A DNA stretch of 64,000 bases, taken from Treponema sp. Its GTDB lineage: Bacteria; Spirochaetota; Spirochaetia; Treponematales; Treponemataceae. Position 1 is the first letter of the stretch. Each line of letters opens with the position of its first letter. Below the pieces are notes generated by a model that was not told the origin of the DNA, did no database searches, and saw only the letters and a program-made list of their open reading frames with translations. The DNA lies in NCBI GenBank assembly GCA_017484285.1, contig JAFUTH010000015.1, positions 302,134 to 366,133 on the forward strand. Direction: 5' to 3'. Shown here piece after piece: positions 25,308 to 33,045 of the stretch. The position numbers and the translations under genes are program-made.

Positions 25308-26756
25308 CTACGCGTTCCTCCTTACCACTTTTTCTTTCACGATATTTTTCAGATATGCGAACGACTCCAGCCTAAACAGCACCGAGCCGAGAACATACAC
25401 GGCAATTCCCGCCACGATTTGGACTGGCAGACGGATGCCGTCATGCACGGGAAGAAAATTCAAAAGCCCGACGAGCATTCCCATGCAGACCGCGAGCAGG
25501 ATTCCGGGCAGAATGTCTTTCAGCTGCTCAAGGTAGCCGTAGCCAAGAAGCCGCTTGTTCGGCCATGTGTTAATTATCTGACTGAGTACGCCCGTGAGCA
25601 GAAGGCTGTATGCCATGACCATCACGCCGAACCACATCGTGGACAGAAGCACGGTCATGCCCATCACCTTCTTCATAATCTCAAGCTTCAGGAACAGGTC
25701 GCTCCGCCCCACCGCCTTTATCGCGTTCAGGTTCGCCGTGTGAATCGGGTAGAACATGTACGTGACGCAGAAAATCCGCATGAACGGCACGCACGGAAGC
25801 CATTTCTCGGTGAGCAGAAGCCTCACGACGGGAGACGCGCACGCCGACAGTCCCATCATGAGCGGCGCGATGCAGTACGTGCTCGTCTTGATTGCGCGGC
25901 GCGTCATCTGCTTTATGCGTTTTTTGTCGTCCTGCTCGCTCGCCATCACGGGGAGAAGCACGCTGTCTATCGAGTTGTTCAGATTCGAGACGATTGTGCT
26001 CGGGAACAGATGCCCCTTGTTGTAGAAGGCGAGGTCCTCCGCAGAGTACTTTCTGCCGATAATCAGCTGGCGCAGGTTCGTGTAGGTCGTGTCGAGGACG
26101 GCAGAGATGAGCATCTTCCACCCGAATGAGAAGAGCCCGCGCAACCGCGCGGTCGAGAATGCGAAAATCGGTCGCCAGCGCACCGTAAGCCACAGGAGTA
26201 CCGTGTCAATTGTAAGGTTGGTAAGCTGCTGTGCGACGAGCGCCCACACACCAAACCCGCGATATGCCATCCAAATTCCGACTACCGCCGCCGTGACGGT
26301 GCCAGCAAGCGTGGCAAAGAAGAATTTCTTGAACTGGAGCGTCTTTGAGACGTACGCCTGCTGTATGTTCTTCACGCCAGAAATCAATACCGTGACGCCG
26401 AGCACCCGGATAATCGGTGTGAGGGCATCGTTCTTGTAAAAGAGCGCGATGAGCGGCGCGAGTGCGAAGACCACACCATACAGGACAAGGCAGAACACCA
26501 CGTTCGTGTAAAACACCGTCGAAAAGTCAAGCGAGTCGGCATCCTTTTTCTGAATAAGCGCGACGCCCAGCCCCGAGTCCACAAACACGTTCAATATATT
26601 GATGAACACCGTAATCAGCGCGATTATGCCGTAGTCCTCAGGCGACAGGAGGCGCGCGAGGACTATTGCAACGATGAACGCCACAAGCTGCGCGCCAGTT
26701 CGCTCGAGAAATCGCCAGATAAGATTGGAAAGAAAAACCTGCGGAGATTTATTCAT
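25308..26756 (-). CDS. Lipid-linked oligosaccharide flippase (WzxC-like, MOP superfamily)
   Basis: About 482 residues with 12-14 hydrophobic segments and the N-terminal SNLIWRFLERTGAQLVAFIVA pattern shortened here to its key residues WRFLERTG. Start taken at ATG 26756, which overlaps the GT2 stop (ATGAATAA) and follows GGGGGAAAA. The family moves undecaprenyl-linked glycan units across the inner membrane for polymerisation outside. Together with the Wzy-like gene at 11.2-12.4 kb it argues for a Wzx/Wzy-type pathway. GC content is higher than in the 9-13.6 kb genes, suggesting a mosaic locus. Confidence 0.9.
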   Translation of the reverse strand: MNKSPQVFLSNLIWRFLERTGAQLVAFIVAIVLARLLSPEDYGIIALITVFINILNVFVDSGLGVALIQKKDADSLDFSTVFYTNVVFCLVLYGVVFALAPLIALFYKNDALTPIIRVLGVTVLISGVKNIQQAYVSKTLQFKKFFFATLAGTVTAAVVGIWMAYRGFGVWALVAQQLTNLTIDTVLLWLTVRWRPIFAFSTARLRGLFSFGWKMLISAVLDTTYTNLRQLIIGRKYSAEDLAFYNKGHLFPSTIVSNLNNSIDSVLLPVMASEQDDKKRIKQMTRRAIKTSTYCIAPLMMGLSACASPVVRLLLTEKWLPCVPFMRIFCVTYMFYPIHTANLNAIKAVGRSDLFLKLEIMKKVMGMTVLLSTMWFGVMVMAYSLLLTGVLSQIINTWPNKRLLGYGYLEQLKDILPGILLAVCMGMLVGLLNFLPVHDGIRLPVQIVAGIAVYVLGSVLFRLESFAYLKNIVKEKVVRRNA

Positions 26757-27585
26757 ATTGTTTTCCCCCAATCTCCGCTACAATCCGCTTATTCATGCCC
26801 CGTCGTTCGCGGTCAAACACCCACCCCCATTTGTTAAAATACCTCACCGCGCTCTTGATATGGCACATGAGCATTTTTTTGCTCTTGTAGCTTTCTTTCT
26901 GATGGTCATGCACAATCTTCACATCGGGGTAATACAGCGTCTTCGCCACGCGGTGCAGGCGACGAATCAAATCAAAATCCTCGCAGTACATAAAGTATCC
27001 GTCGTCAAAGAAAATGTGGTTTTCTTTCAGAGTAAAAAGCCGCATGAACATAAAGCAGCCACTCAAACACGGCGGATTGATTACCTTGTCGTAACCGCTC
27101 ATCTTTAGGCAGTAGCGGTCATCGCGCTTCTTTCCCCAGCTCTTTGGCAGGAATCGGCGAAAAATCAAATCGCCCGGCGTGGGAAGCAGCTTGCATAAAT
27201 ATTGCAATTCGCCGTTCGGGTATTCCACACGCGGAAGCACATACGCCGCGTCCGTGTTCGCGTCCATAAAGCGCACGAGCGAGGGCAGAACATCACTCTC
27301 AAAATAAATGTCGGGATTCAGCACCACGTGATATGTCGCGCCTTTTTCTATTGCTTCCTGCATGGCAAGATTGTGGCTTGCCCCATAGCCCAAATTTGCG
27401 TTGTGAATATAGCGGATTTCAAGTCCGTTCGTTGCATATTCCTTTTCAAGCACGCGCCACTTGTCGTTCGGAGAATTGTCGATGACATAGAATGTTTCAA
27501 CACAGCCGCTTGCTGCCACAGAGCCAAACAGGGCATCAATCTGAGAACGAGGCGTGTTAAAAAGCACAACGCTCGCCGTTAGCAT
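26749..27585 (-). CDS. Glycosyltransferase, GT2 family (rhamnosyltransferase-like)
   Basis: 278 residues. NLGYGASHNLAMQEAIEKGA and VVLNPDIYF carry the nucleotide-binding and acidic motif of WbbL-like GT2 enzymes; GCFMFMRLFTL and FMYCEDFDLIRR match the acceptor/catalytic region (ED near 190). It overlaps the flippase by 8 bases and the preceding small protein by 7, so it is inside the coupled operon. Confidence 0.92.
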   Translation of the reverse strand: MLTASVVLFNTPRSQIDALFGSVAASGCVETFYVIDNSPNDKWRVLEKEYATNGLEIRYIHNANLGYGASHNLAMQEAIEKGATYHVVLNPDIYFESDVLPSLVRFMDANTDAAYVLPRVEYPNGELQYLCKLLPTPGDLIFRRFLPKSWGKKRDDRYCLKMSGYDKVINPPCLSGCFMFMRLFTLKENHIFFDDGYFMYCEDFDLIRRLHRVAKTLYYPDVKIVHDHQKESYKSKKMLMCHIKSAVRYFNKWGWVFDRERRGMNKRIVAEIGGKQYE

Positions 27586-28034
27586 ACGCGCGCCCCCATC
27601 TTCTCATACCCAAGTTTTTCTTCGCTCACAAAGTCAGCATCCGCCTCGTACATCACGCGGCACTTCACGCCGAGCATGTCCGCCAGTTTTTCCGCATAAT
27701 ACGCAATCACGTCTTTTCGGATTTCATTCTCCCCGAGCCGAACGACTTCAACGCCCGCACACGCGCTGTCAGATAGCTCCGCGTGCAAATCGCGCTCCGT
27801 AAGCGCACAGAAATACAAGAGCACTTCGCCGTCATCGTCTTCCGCGGCTTCGTCAAACACGCCGTTCAAAACGCTCTCCAAAAACAACTCGTTCACCCCG
27901 TTCGGAAACATGACGATGTTCTTTTCGGGCACACGCCAATCAGACTCACTTGTGAGAAAATCATACATTTTTTCAACTTTTGTCTGACGGTAGCCATCTG
28001 GTGCTGAACCGCAGAGAACGGCGTATTTTTGCAA
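27579..28034 (-). CDS. Small protein of unknown function heading the polysaccharide operon; possible degenerate caspase-like fold
   Basis: 151 residues, acidic. The start is a TTG at 28034 after GAGGT, directly downstream of an operator-like repeat. Predicted strand-helix pattern: YAVLCGSAPDGY, MYDFLTSES, NIVMFPNGV, VLLYFCALTE. This resembles the first half of caspase/C13-type peptidases, but the expected His-Gly after the third strand is absent (FCALTE), so it would be inactive. That is a weak structural guess from pattern alone. It is coupled by a 7-base overlap to the GT2 gene. Confidence 0.55.
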   Translation of the reverse strand: MQKYAVLCGSAPDGYRQTKVEKMYDFLTSESDWRVPEKNIVMFPNGVNELFLESVLNGVFDEAAEDDDGEVLLYFCALTERDLHAELSDSACAGVEVVRLGENEIRKDVIAYYAEKLADMLGVKCRVMYEADADFVSEEKLGYEKMGARVC

Positions 28035-28048
28035 ATCAACCTCATAAA

Positions 28049-28130
28049 AACTACGGATTTTCGTAGTTAGATTATATTACTATTTGCATTCGTATTTTTC
28101 AAGTAAAACTACGAACAAAAGTAATATAAT
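28049..28130. promoter_or_regulatory. Divergent promoter region with operator-like AACTACG repeats
   Basis: Minus strand: TTGAAA (28097-28102), 17 bases, TAATAT within TAATATAAT (28071-28079), then the inverted repeat AACTACG-6-CGTAGTT at 28049-28068 between the -10 box and the TTG start at 28034. Plus strand: TATAAT at 28125-28130, six bases before the regulator ATG, with a third AACTACG at 28107-28113 just upstream. The arrangement fits an autoregulated repressor that also controls the polysaccharide operon. Confidence 0.55.
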
Positions 28131-28136
28131 TTTTCC

Positions 28137-28424
28137 ATGTCTTTTTGGGAGAATGTTGAACTTTTACGGGAAGAGCAGAACACCTCATACCGCTGGCTTG
28201 CGCGTATGATGGGCGTTTCAGAAACAACAGTTTCCAGTATGAGAAGGGCAAACACCGAGCCACGGGCAAGTGAAGCCGTAAAAATCGCTTCCGCGCTCGG
28301 CACGACAGTTGAGTCATTGGTCGAGAATCATTCCGAAGATGACACCCCGCCCTCCGGCAGCGTGTATCTAAAAAAATATTTTGATTTAAAAAAAGAACTC
28401 GAACGTCTTATCGAAAAATTTTGA
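28137..28424 (+). CDS. XRE-family helix-turn-helix regulator
   Basis: 95 residues. The HTH spans about residues 6-60: NVELLREEQNTSYRWLARMM, then GVSETTVSSMRRANTEPRAS and KIASALGTTVESLVEN, the usual Cro/C1 five-helix pattern. A short charged C-terminus (LKKYFDLKKELERLIEKF) could form a dimerising helix. No Shine-Dalgarno precedes the ATG at 28137, and TATAAT ends six bases before it, so a leaderless transcript is predicted. It diverges from the polysaccharide operon. Related AACTACG sequences lie next to both promoters and are likely its targets. Confidence 0.85.
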   Translation: MSFWENVELLREEQNTSYRWLARMMGVSETTVSSMRRANTEPRASEAVKIASALGTTVESLVENHSEDDTPPSGSVYLKKYFDLKKELERLIEKF

Positions 28425-28499
28425 TTTCAATGGGAAAAAACTAGTTGTCGCTCATAGAATTTAGCGTAGCTCCTAGCGATTTTTCATTATTTTCCGAAG

Positions 28500-28910
28500 T
28501 TAATAGTTTCTCAAAAATTCTTCCGGAGTAATTGCTTTTACAGGGGAGTTTACAAAATCCTTTATATTTCGGGTGATAATCAAATTGAGAAAATGCTTTT
28601 TTGCGCAAGAGGCTTGAACCGCATCTTCAAAATCTTTTATGACACCTAAAAAACCGAAGTTTACATTCTTCTTGCTTATTTTCAGAAACCTAAACGCTGA
28701 CACAAAATCCTTTACAACTGTTTTTTGTTCAGCTGAATTATCAAAAGATTTCCGAGTTATGTACATAATGTCCATGACAGTAGCGCTCGTCAAATACAAC
28801 TTGTAATTCTTTTGGGAGGCATAAAGGAGAGCGTTTTTGGAACTGTCATAAAATTCAGGGCGTTTTTGAAGAATATCAAGACAGATATTCGTGTCAATTA
28901 AAATTCTCAT
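28500..28910 (-). CDS. PIN-domain toxin (VapC-like ribonuclease)
   Basis: 136 residues. ILIDTNICLDILQKRPEF at the N-terminus, an acidic segment DFEDAVQ near residue 92 and LIITRNIKDF near 112 supply the PIN active-site acidic residues. PIN toxins cleave tRNA or other RNA when the antitoxin is lost. Its start overlaps the antitoxin stop by four bases (ATGA), the usual coupled order antitoxin-toxin. Phd/YefM-type antitoxins are paired with several toxin folds including PIN. Confidence 0.88.
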   Translation of the reverse strand: MRILIDTNICLDILQKRPEFYDSSKNALLYASQKNYKLYLTSATVMDIMYITRKSFDNSAEQKTVVKDFVSAFRFLKISKKNVNFGFLGVIKDFEDAVQASCAKKHFLNLIITRNIKDFVNSPVKAITPEEFLRNY

Positions 28911-29122
28911 GCTTTTAAGATTGCCTCTGTTTTTACTTTATCAAAATCCATATCCAGCGGAACAATTCCAGAAGCCGCTTCTATTACCTTGGCAAATTTA
29001 CGCTGTCTGGCAGAAAGTTTTTTTTCTTTTTTCTGAGGAAGAATTTTTAATCCTGAGATTGCCGCAGTCTCAAGATACTTATTCATATTTGTTGAAAAGT
29101 CAGAATACCCGATTACAAGCAT
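28907..29122 (-). CDS. Antitoxin of the PIN toxin (Phd/YefM-like)
   Basis: 71 residues, beginning MLVIGYSDFSTNMNKYLETA (short beta strand then helix, as in Phd-fold antitoxins), then a basic middle and an acidic-hydrophobic C-terminus likely to wrap the toxin. AAGGAGG lies 7 bases before the ATG. Coupled to the toxin. A promoter with a small palindrome at its expected transcription start lies at 29202-29226. Confidence 0.78.
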   Translation of the reverse strand: MLVIGYSDFSTNMNKYLETAAISGLKILPQKKEKKLSARQRKFAKVIEAASGIVPLDMDFDKVKTEAILKA

Positions 29123-29201
29123 TATTTTCCTCCTTGCCGAAGCATAACAGTAACGTAAAAATTCGCCATTTTAAAGAACTGCCAGACCTATGAGAAAACG
29201 A

Positions 29202-29226
29202 GTGAACTTCTTCACGTCCTATTATA
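29202..29226 (-). promoter_or_regulatory. Promoter and palindromic operator of the toxin-antitoxin pair
   Basis: TATAAT on the minus strand at 29221-29226, followed at the expected start site by GTGAACTTCTTCAC-type symmetry (29202-29215). Such palindromes are used for autoregulation by antitoxins. No clear -35 was found. Confidence 0.35.
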
Positions 29227-29319
29227 ACATAAACATTCAAAATATTACTACACACCTCTTCCACTTTTTCAGCGAGAAAATCACAACCATTATTTTTAAC
29301 AATCCCGAAATTATGCACT

Positions 29320-29408
29320 GACGCTCAAAAAAATCTTTTTCGACGCTCAATAGAATCTTTTTGGTACATCAAGATGTTACGGAGCGACGCTCAGCACCAT
29401 CTTCTTGG
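29320..29408. repeat. Three degenerate 22-23-base direct repeats
   Basis: Copies begin at 29320, 29342 and 29386, each GACGCTCA followed by a variable triplet-rich core and ATCTTTTT or ATCTTCTTGG. The first two are adjacent; the third follows after 21 bases. They lie in the 400-base non-coding interval between the toxin-antitoxin pair and flgE. No array of unique spacers, so not CRISPR. Confidence 0.6.
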
Positions 29409-29410
29409 GC

Positions 29411-29495
29411 AATAAAAAAAATCCCTCACAGATGGCACAGAGTTCACAGAGAGCAAAGAAGCAATCTCTCTGTGTTCTCTTTAGCTCTGTGAGGG
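29411..29495 (-). terminator. Large terminator hairpin downstream of flgE (dispersed repeat, copy 1)
   Basis: CCCTCACAGA (29423-29432) pairs with TCTGTGAGGG (29486-29495), and inner CACAGAGAG pairs with CTCTCTGTG. On the minus strand the hairpin is followed by a run of T (29412-29419 region), so it should end the flagellar transcript. A related hairpin occurs at 61358-61438. Confidence 0.75.
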
Positions 29496-29522
29496 CTAAA
29501 TAATGTTATGACCTACCAACGA

Positions 29523-30914
29523 TTATCGTTTCAAGCTCAAGACAGTTTCCAAAAGCGTGTCGGCTGTCTGGATTGTCTTTGCGTTTGACTGGAAGCCACG
29601 CTGGGTGACAATCATGTCGGTGAACTGCTCGGTCAAGTCGACGTTTGACATTTCCAATGCGCCCGCCAAGAAAGTACCGCCGCCCGCGATTCCCGCCGCG
29701 TTGATTTTTGCCTCGCCCGAGTTGTTGCTCTTGACATAGGTGTTGTCGCCGGCTTTTTCGAGACCGTTCTGGTTTGCGAACGTTGCCATTGCGAGCTGAC
29801 CGATTGTGCGGTTCGTGCCGTTTGAGTACACGCCCGTGATTGAACCTGTTGAGTCAATTTTGAAGTTCTCAAGGTAGCCGAGCGTGTAGCCGTCCTGATA
29901 GAATGCCTTTGTAGAGCTTGCAGATGCGCTCTGCGTGACGGTGTTAATCATGCTTCCGATTGTACCGAGGTTGATGTTCATCGTCTGGCGGTACGGGTTT
30001 CCGTCTGCGTCAGCGTTTGACTCCGGAACGGTGTATGAAGCCTGCAAGATGATTTCGCCGTCCGGGTTTGAGTTGTTGCCCGCTGAGTCGGTGACTGCGG
30101 CAAGCGTTCCGTTATTGTCGAATGAAACGGTGAATGTATTCTCAACGCCGTCAGTTGTTCCCAAGCCTACGCGCGTCTGTGTGAAGTCAGCGTTGTCCGG
30201 GTCAATCTGCACGGTCGCAGTCCACTGGTTCGGGTTTCCACGAACGCGGGTAAAATTCACATTCAAAAGATGCTCATTACCGAATGAATCGTAGATTTTG
30301 AATTCAGTGTTCCACGTTCCCTTTGCGATGTCAGCCTCAGTTGCATTCTCAGGGATTTCCGGGGTATTTTTATTCAAGTTACACGCAAAGTTGATGTTCT
30401 GCGTTGCTTTTGCCGGGTCTTTTGAGCCGACAGGAATCACGAGGTCTGTCGGGGTTGCCGCTGTCTGAACGACCATTTCGCCGTTCAATTCGCGAGCCAT
30501 CCAACCCTGAACGCGCATTCCGTTCGCCGGGTTTACGAGCGTGCCGTTCTGGTCGAGAGAGAATGCACCTGCGCGGGTGTAATATGATTTCTCGCCGTTC
30601 TTTTCGATGAAGAAACCGTTGCCCTGAATCGCGACATCAGTTGAAATGCCCGTTGACTGCAAGTTTCCCTGCGTAAACACGGTGTCGATTGCCGCAACAG
30701 TCATACCCAAGCCGACTTCCTTCGGGTTCACGCCGCCTTTTTCTTCGGTCGGTTTTGACGCGCCTGAAAGCTGCTGGCTAATCATGTCCTGAAAATTCAC
30801 GCGGCCGCGTTTAAAGCCCGTCGTGTTGACGTTGGCAATGTTGTTGCCGATTACATCCATTCGTGTCTGATGATTCTGCAAACCAGAAACGCCAGAATAA
30901 AGTGATCTCATCAT
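29523..30914 (-). CDS. flgE: Flagellar hook protein FlgE
   Basis: 463 residues. N-terminus [20 protein letters not shown] and [18 protein letters not shown] is the conserved flagellar rod/hook D0 helix; C-terminus has [19 protein letters not shown] and [19 protein letters not shown]. It forms the hook of the periplasmic flagella. Lys165 and Cys178 are present (PVGSKDP and NFACNL), the two residues reported to cross-link as lysinoalanine in Treponema denticola FlgE. GAGGG precedes the start. Last gene of the flagellar operon here; the terminator hairpin follows. Confidence 0.97.
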   Translation of the reverse strand: MMRSLYSGVSGLQNHQTRMDVIGNNIANVNTTGFKRGRVNFQDMISQQLSGASKPTEEKGGVNPKEVGLGMTVAAIDTVFTQGNLQSTGISTDVAIQGNGFFIEKNGEKSYYTRAGAFSLDQNGTLVNPANGMRVQGWMARELNGEMVVQTAATPTDLVIPVGSKDPAKATQNINFACNLNKNTPEIPENATEADIAKGTWNTEFKIYDSFGNEHLLNVNFTRVRGNPNQWTATVQIDPDNADFTQTRVGLGTTDGVENTFTVSFDNNGTLAAVTDSAGNNSNPDGEIILQASYTVPESNADADGNPYRQTMNINLGTIGSMINTVTQSASASSTKAFYQDGYTLGYLENFKIDSTGSITGVYSNGTNRTIGQLAMATFANQNGLEKAGDNTYVKSNNSGEAKINAAGIAGGGTFLAGALEMSNVDLTEQFTDMIVTQRGFQSNAKTIQTADTLLETVLSLKR

Positions 30915-30934
30915 ATCGCTACCCTCTTTTTTTA

Positions 30935-31402
30935 TTAGTAACCGTAGACGGCCTTGATTTTATTCATATCGTAGAACATACCGTTCACTTGAACCTGTGG
31001 GGTGTTTCCGCGTGTTGCAGCTTCAACAACGCCTGTCGTCGTCTGCTCCGCGCCCAAATCAATCTGAACCGTGCGACCGAGCATGCTCTGAGCCTCGCTT
31101 GAATTCATCATAGAAGCCATTTTCTCGAAGTTCTGGCTCATGTTCGTCATCTGCTCAAGCGACGTGAACTGCGCCATCTGCGCGATGAATTCAGTGTTCT
31201 CCATCGGGCTTGTCGGATCTTGGTTCGTCATCTGAGCCATGAGAAGCTTCAAGAAGTCGTCCTTACCAAGCTCGTGGTTTGCGATTCGTCCCTCGCGAAG
31301 CTCATAGTCGAGTTTTTTGTTGTACCCGTTGACAAGGTTATCGACCGTGAACTTTTCCTGCGCGCTCATCGTTGTATTGATGTTCGTTGCACTCATTTCC
31401 AT
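30935..31402 (-). CDS. flgD: Flagellar hook-assembly scaffold protein FlgD
   Basis: 155 residues, short like other spirochaetal FlgD. The conserved core is [20 protein letters not shown] then [20 protein letters not shown], which caps the growing hook and is needed to polymerise FlgE; the usual C-terminal Ig-like domains are reduced. Starts either at 31402 or at the next Met two codons later. A sigma-28 promoter lies at 31443-31469. Confidence 0.95.
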   Translation of the reverse strand: MEMSATNINTTMSAQEKFTVDNLVNGYNKKLDYELREGRIANHELGKDDFLKLLMAQMTNQDPTSPMENTEFIAQMAQFTSLEQMTNMSQNFEKMASMMNSSEAQSMLGRTVQIDLGAEQTTTGVVEAATRGNTPQVQVNGMFYDMNKIKAVYGY

Positions 31403-31442
31403 GTTTTACCCCACATGTAGCGGTGTCGCTGCTACACTTCAA

Positions 31443-31469
31443 ATATCGGCATTGTACACCGCCACTTTA
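31443..31469 (-). promoter_or_regulatory. Sigma-28 (FliA) promoter upstream of flgD-flgE
   Basis: On the minus strand TAAA (31466-31469), exactly 15 bases, then GCCGATAT (31443-31450), a near-perfect match to TAAA-N15-GCCGATAA. The start site near 31436 would leave a short leader carrying a TGTAGC/GCTACA hairpin. Confidence 0.75.
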
Positions 31470-31476
31470 GCCCAAT

Positions 31477-32976
31477 TTAGGCAACAATATTGACCGAATA
31501 GTCTCCGCCCGCGTATGCGTCAGCCACATCGCCCGAAGCAAGTGCGCGCGCCGTAACGAATTCGCCGTAGCTTTGGTGAGCAAGGAAACTCGCGTCCTGC
31601 TGCTGACTCTGATTTCCGTCACCCTGCGCGAAATTCTGCTGCTGATTCGAGAAATTCAAATCGAAGCTGCCCGTCTCAAATCCGCTCTCGGTGAACGCCT
31701 GCTTGAGGCTCTGAATGCTCTCACGGAACGCGTCCATCGCTTCTTTTGTCTGCACGGTAATCTGAGCCGAGAGATTTTTGTCGTCAAGGTTGAGCGAGAT
31801 TTTCACATTGCCCAAGCCTTCTGGTTTGAGCACGAGATTGATTGTTCCCTGGTTGTTGTCTTTGAGAACGATGTTCCCCGCTTTTACGAAATCAGGCGCA
31901 TTGTCCTGCACGGCGTTCGAGAGCATCTGCTGGAAGTCCGAGCCACTTGCTGCCGCCGCCTGTGAAGAAGACGACGTGATGTTCTCCTGCGCTTTTGCGG
32001 CGAGTTCCATCGTCATCTGCACGTTGTTTTCGTTCTGCTGCTGCATTGAGAGCGTGATTTCTTTCTTTTCTGCTGATTTTTGAACTGCCTTCGTTGCGTC
32101 AACCTTCGCGGAAGAGTCCTCAAAGACGTGGCGCGTACGTAAATCATGCACGGCGAGTTTTAGCTCATTTTTCTTGTCTTTTGCAGTGGTCGTTTGAGCG
32201 CTTTTTTTGTCGGTTAGAGAAAGGTCAGCGCGGCTTTTGGATACAGTTTCTGTCTGCACAAACTGCTGCTCCGCGTTCTTCAAGAACAATTCGGGGTCAG
32301 AGCTTGCAAGATTCTGGGCATTCGCCAGCTTTTCATCATCAGTTTCCGCACCGGGAATGAATTCAACGGCAGCGTCGATGAGCGAAGCAAAGTCCTCGCT
32401 CGAAATGTCATCGCCCTTCTCCTCAGTTTTTGCCGAAGAGAGCAGCCAGTCAATCACTTTGTCGTCGATTTCCGTCTCGCCGTCGCTCAAAACAAGGCGC
32501 GGTGTCTCAGATTCAGAAATTTCATCGGTGTTCACAGTGAGCGCATCCTGCACGATGGCACGATTTTTCGTGTCCGTGTCAAGCGCGTGCATTTCCTCAG
32601 CCGAAAGCAGAGAAATCATGCTGATAGTCGCCGGTGTCTCATCACTTTTTTCATCATCTGAGGAGCTATTGCGTGCGATTTTTTCGTTTTTCTCATTCTT
32701 TGCACCAACAGTTTTTTCATCCCGAGTTTCGCTCGCGTCAGTGCGCTCTTCCCTGCGTGAAACGGTGCGCTCAGGCTGCGTTGAGTCTACCGGCCGCTCT
32801 TCCTCACGAGGCGCGCTCTCGCTTGCTTTTTGCGCGTCACGCAGGGCTTCTGCAAATGACGGCTGCTCGCTCGTGCGCTCAGTCTGTGAAGGCGCGCTCG
32901 TCTGAAGCGGGAGCACTGCCCCCAGTTCAGCAGGTGCTGTTTGTGTCTGTACTTGAGAAATAGAAAGAATATTCAT
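31477..32976 (-). CDS. fliK: Flagellar hook-length control protein FliK
   Basis: 499 residues. The N-terminal 330 residues are low-complexity, rich in Glu, Ser, Thr and Lys, as expected of the molecular ruler part. The C-terminal Flg_hook domain (about 365-470) has INLVLKPEGLGNVKISLNLD and AFRESIQSLKQAFTESGF. It is followed by a Gln-rich tail. FliK measures hook length and switches export specificity. Position between the FlbB-like gene and flgD fits spirochaete flagellar operons. Confidence 0.92.
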   Translation of the reverse strand: MNILSISQVQTQTAPAELGAVLPLQTSAPSQTERTSEQPSFAEALRDAQKASESAPREEERPVDSTQPERTVSRREERTDASETRDEKTVGAKNEKNEKIARNSSSDDEKSDETPATISMISLLSAEEMHALDTDTKNRAIVQDALTVNTDEISESETPRLVLSDGETEIDDKVIDWLLSSAKTEEKGDDISSEDFASLIDAAVEFIPGAETDDEKLANAQNLASSDPELFLKNAEQQFVQTETVSKSRADLSLTDKKSAQTTTAKDKKNELKLAVHDLRTRHVFEDSSAKVDATKAVQKSAEKKEITLSMQQQNENNVQMTMELAAKAQENITSSSSQAAAASGSDFQQMLSNAVQDNAPDFVKAGNIVLKDNNQGTINLVLKPEGLGNVKISLNLDDKNLSAQITVQTKEAMDAFRESIQSLKQAFTESGFETGSFDLNFSNQQQNFAQGDGNQSQQQDASFLAHQSYGEFVTARALASGDVADAYAGGDYSVNIVA

Positions 32977-33045
32977 GGCACAACCTCCAGTGTAAACTCG
33001 ATGAAGATTGCGCCCGCTTGTTATTCCGAACTGCGGCTCGGAATC

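Noticed and set aside
28425..28499. Hidden small gene between the XRE regulator and the PIN toxin
   Set aside because: Only 75 bases, no ORF with a start signal, and only weak stem-forming sequence.
29320..29408. Possible CRISPR array
   Set aside because: Only three degenerate copies, no regular spacers and no cas genes nearby.
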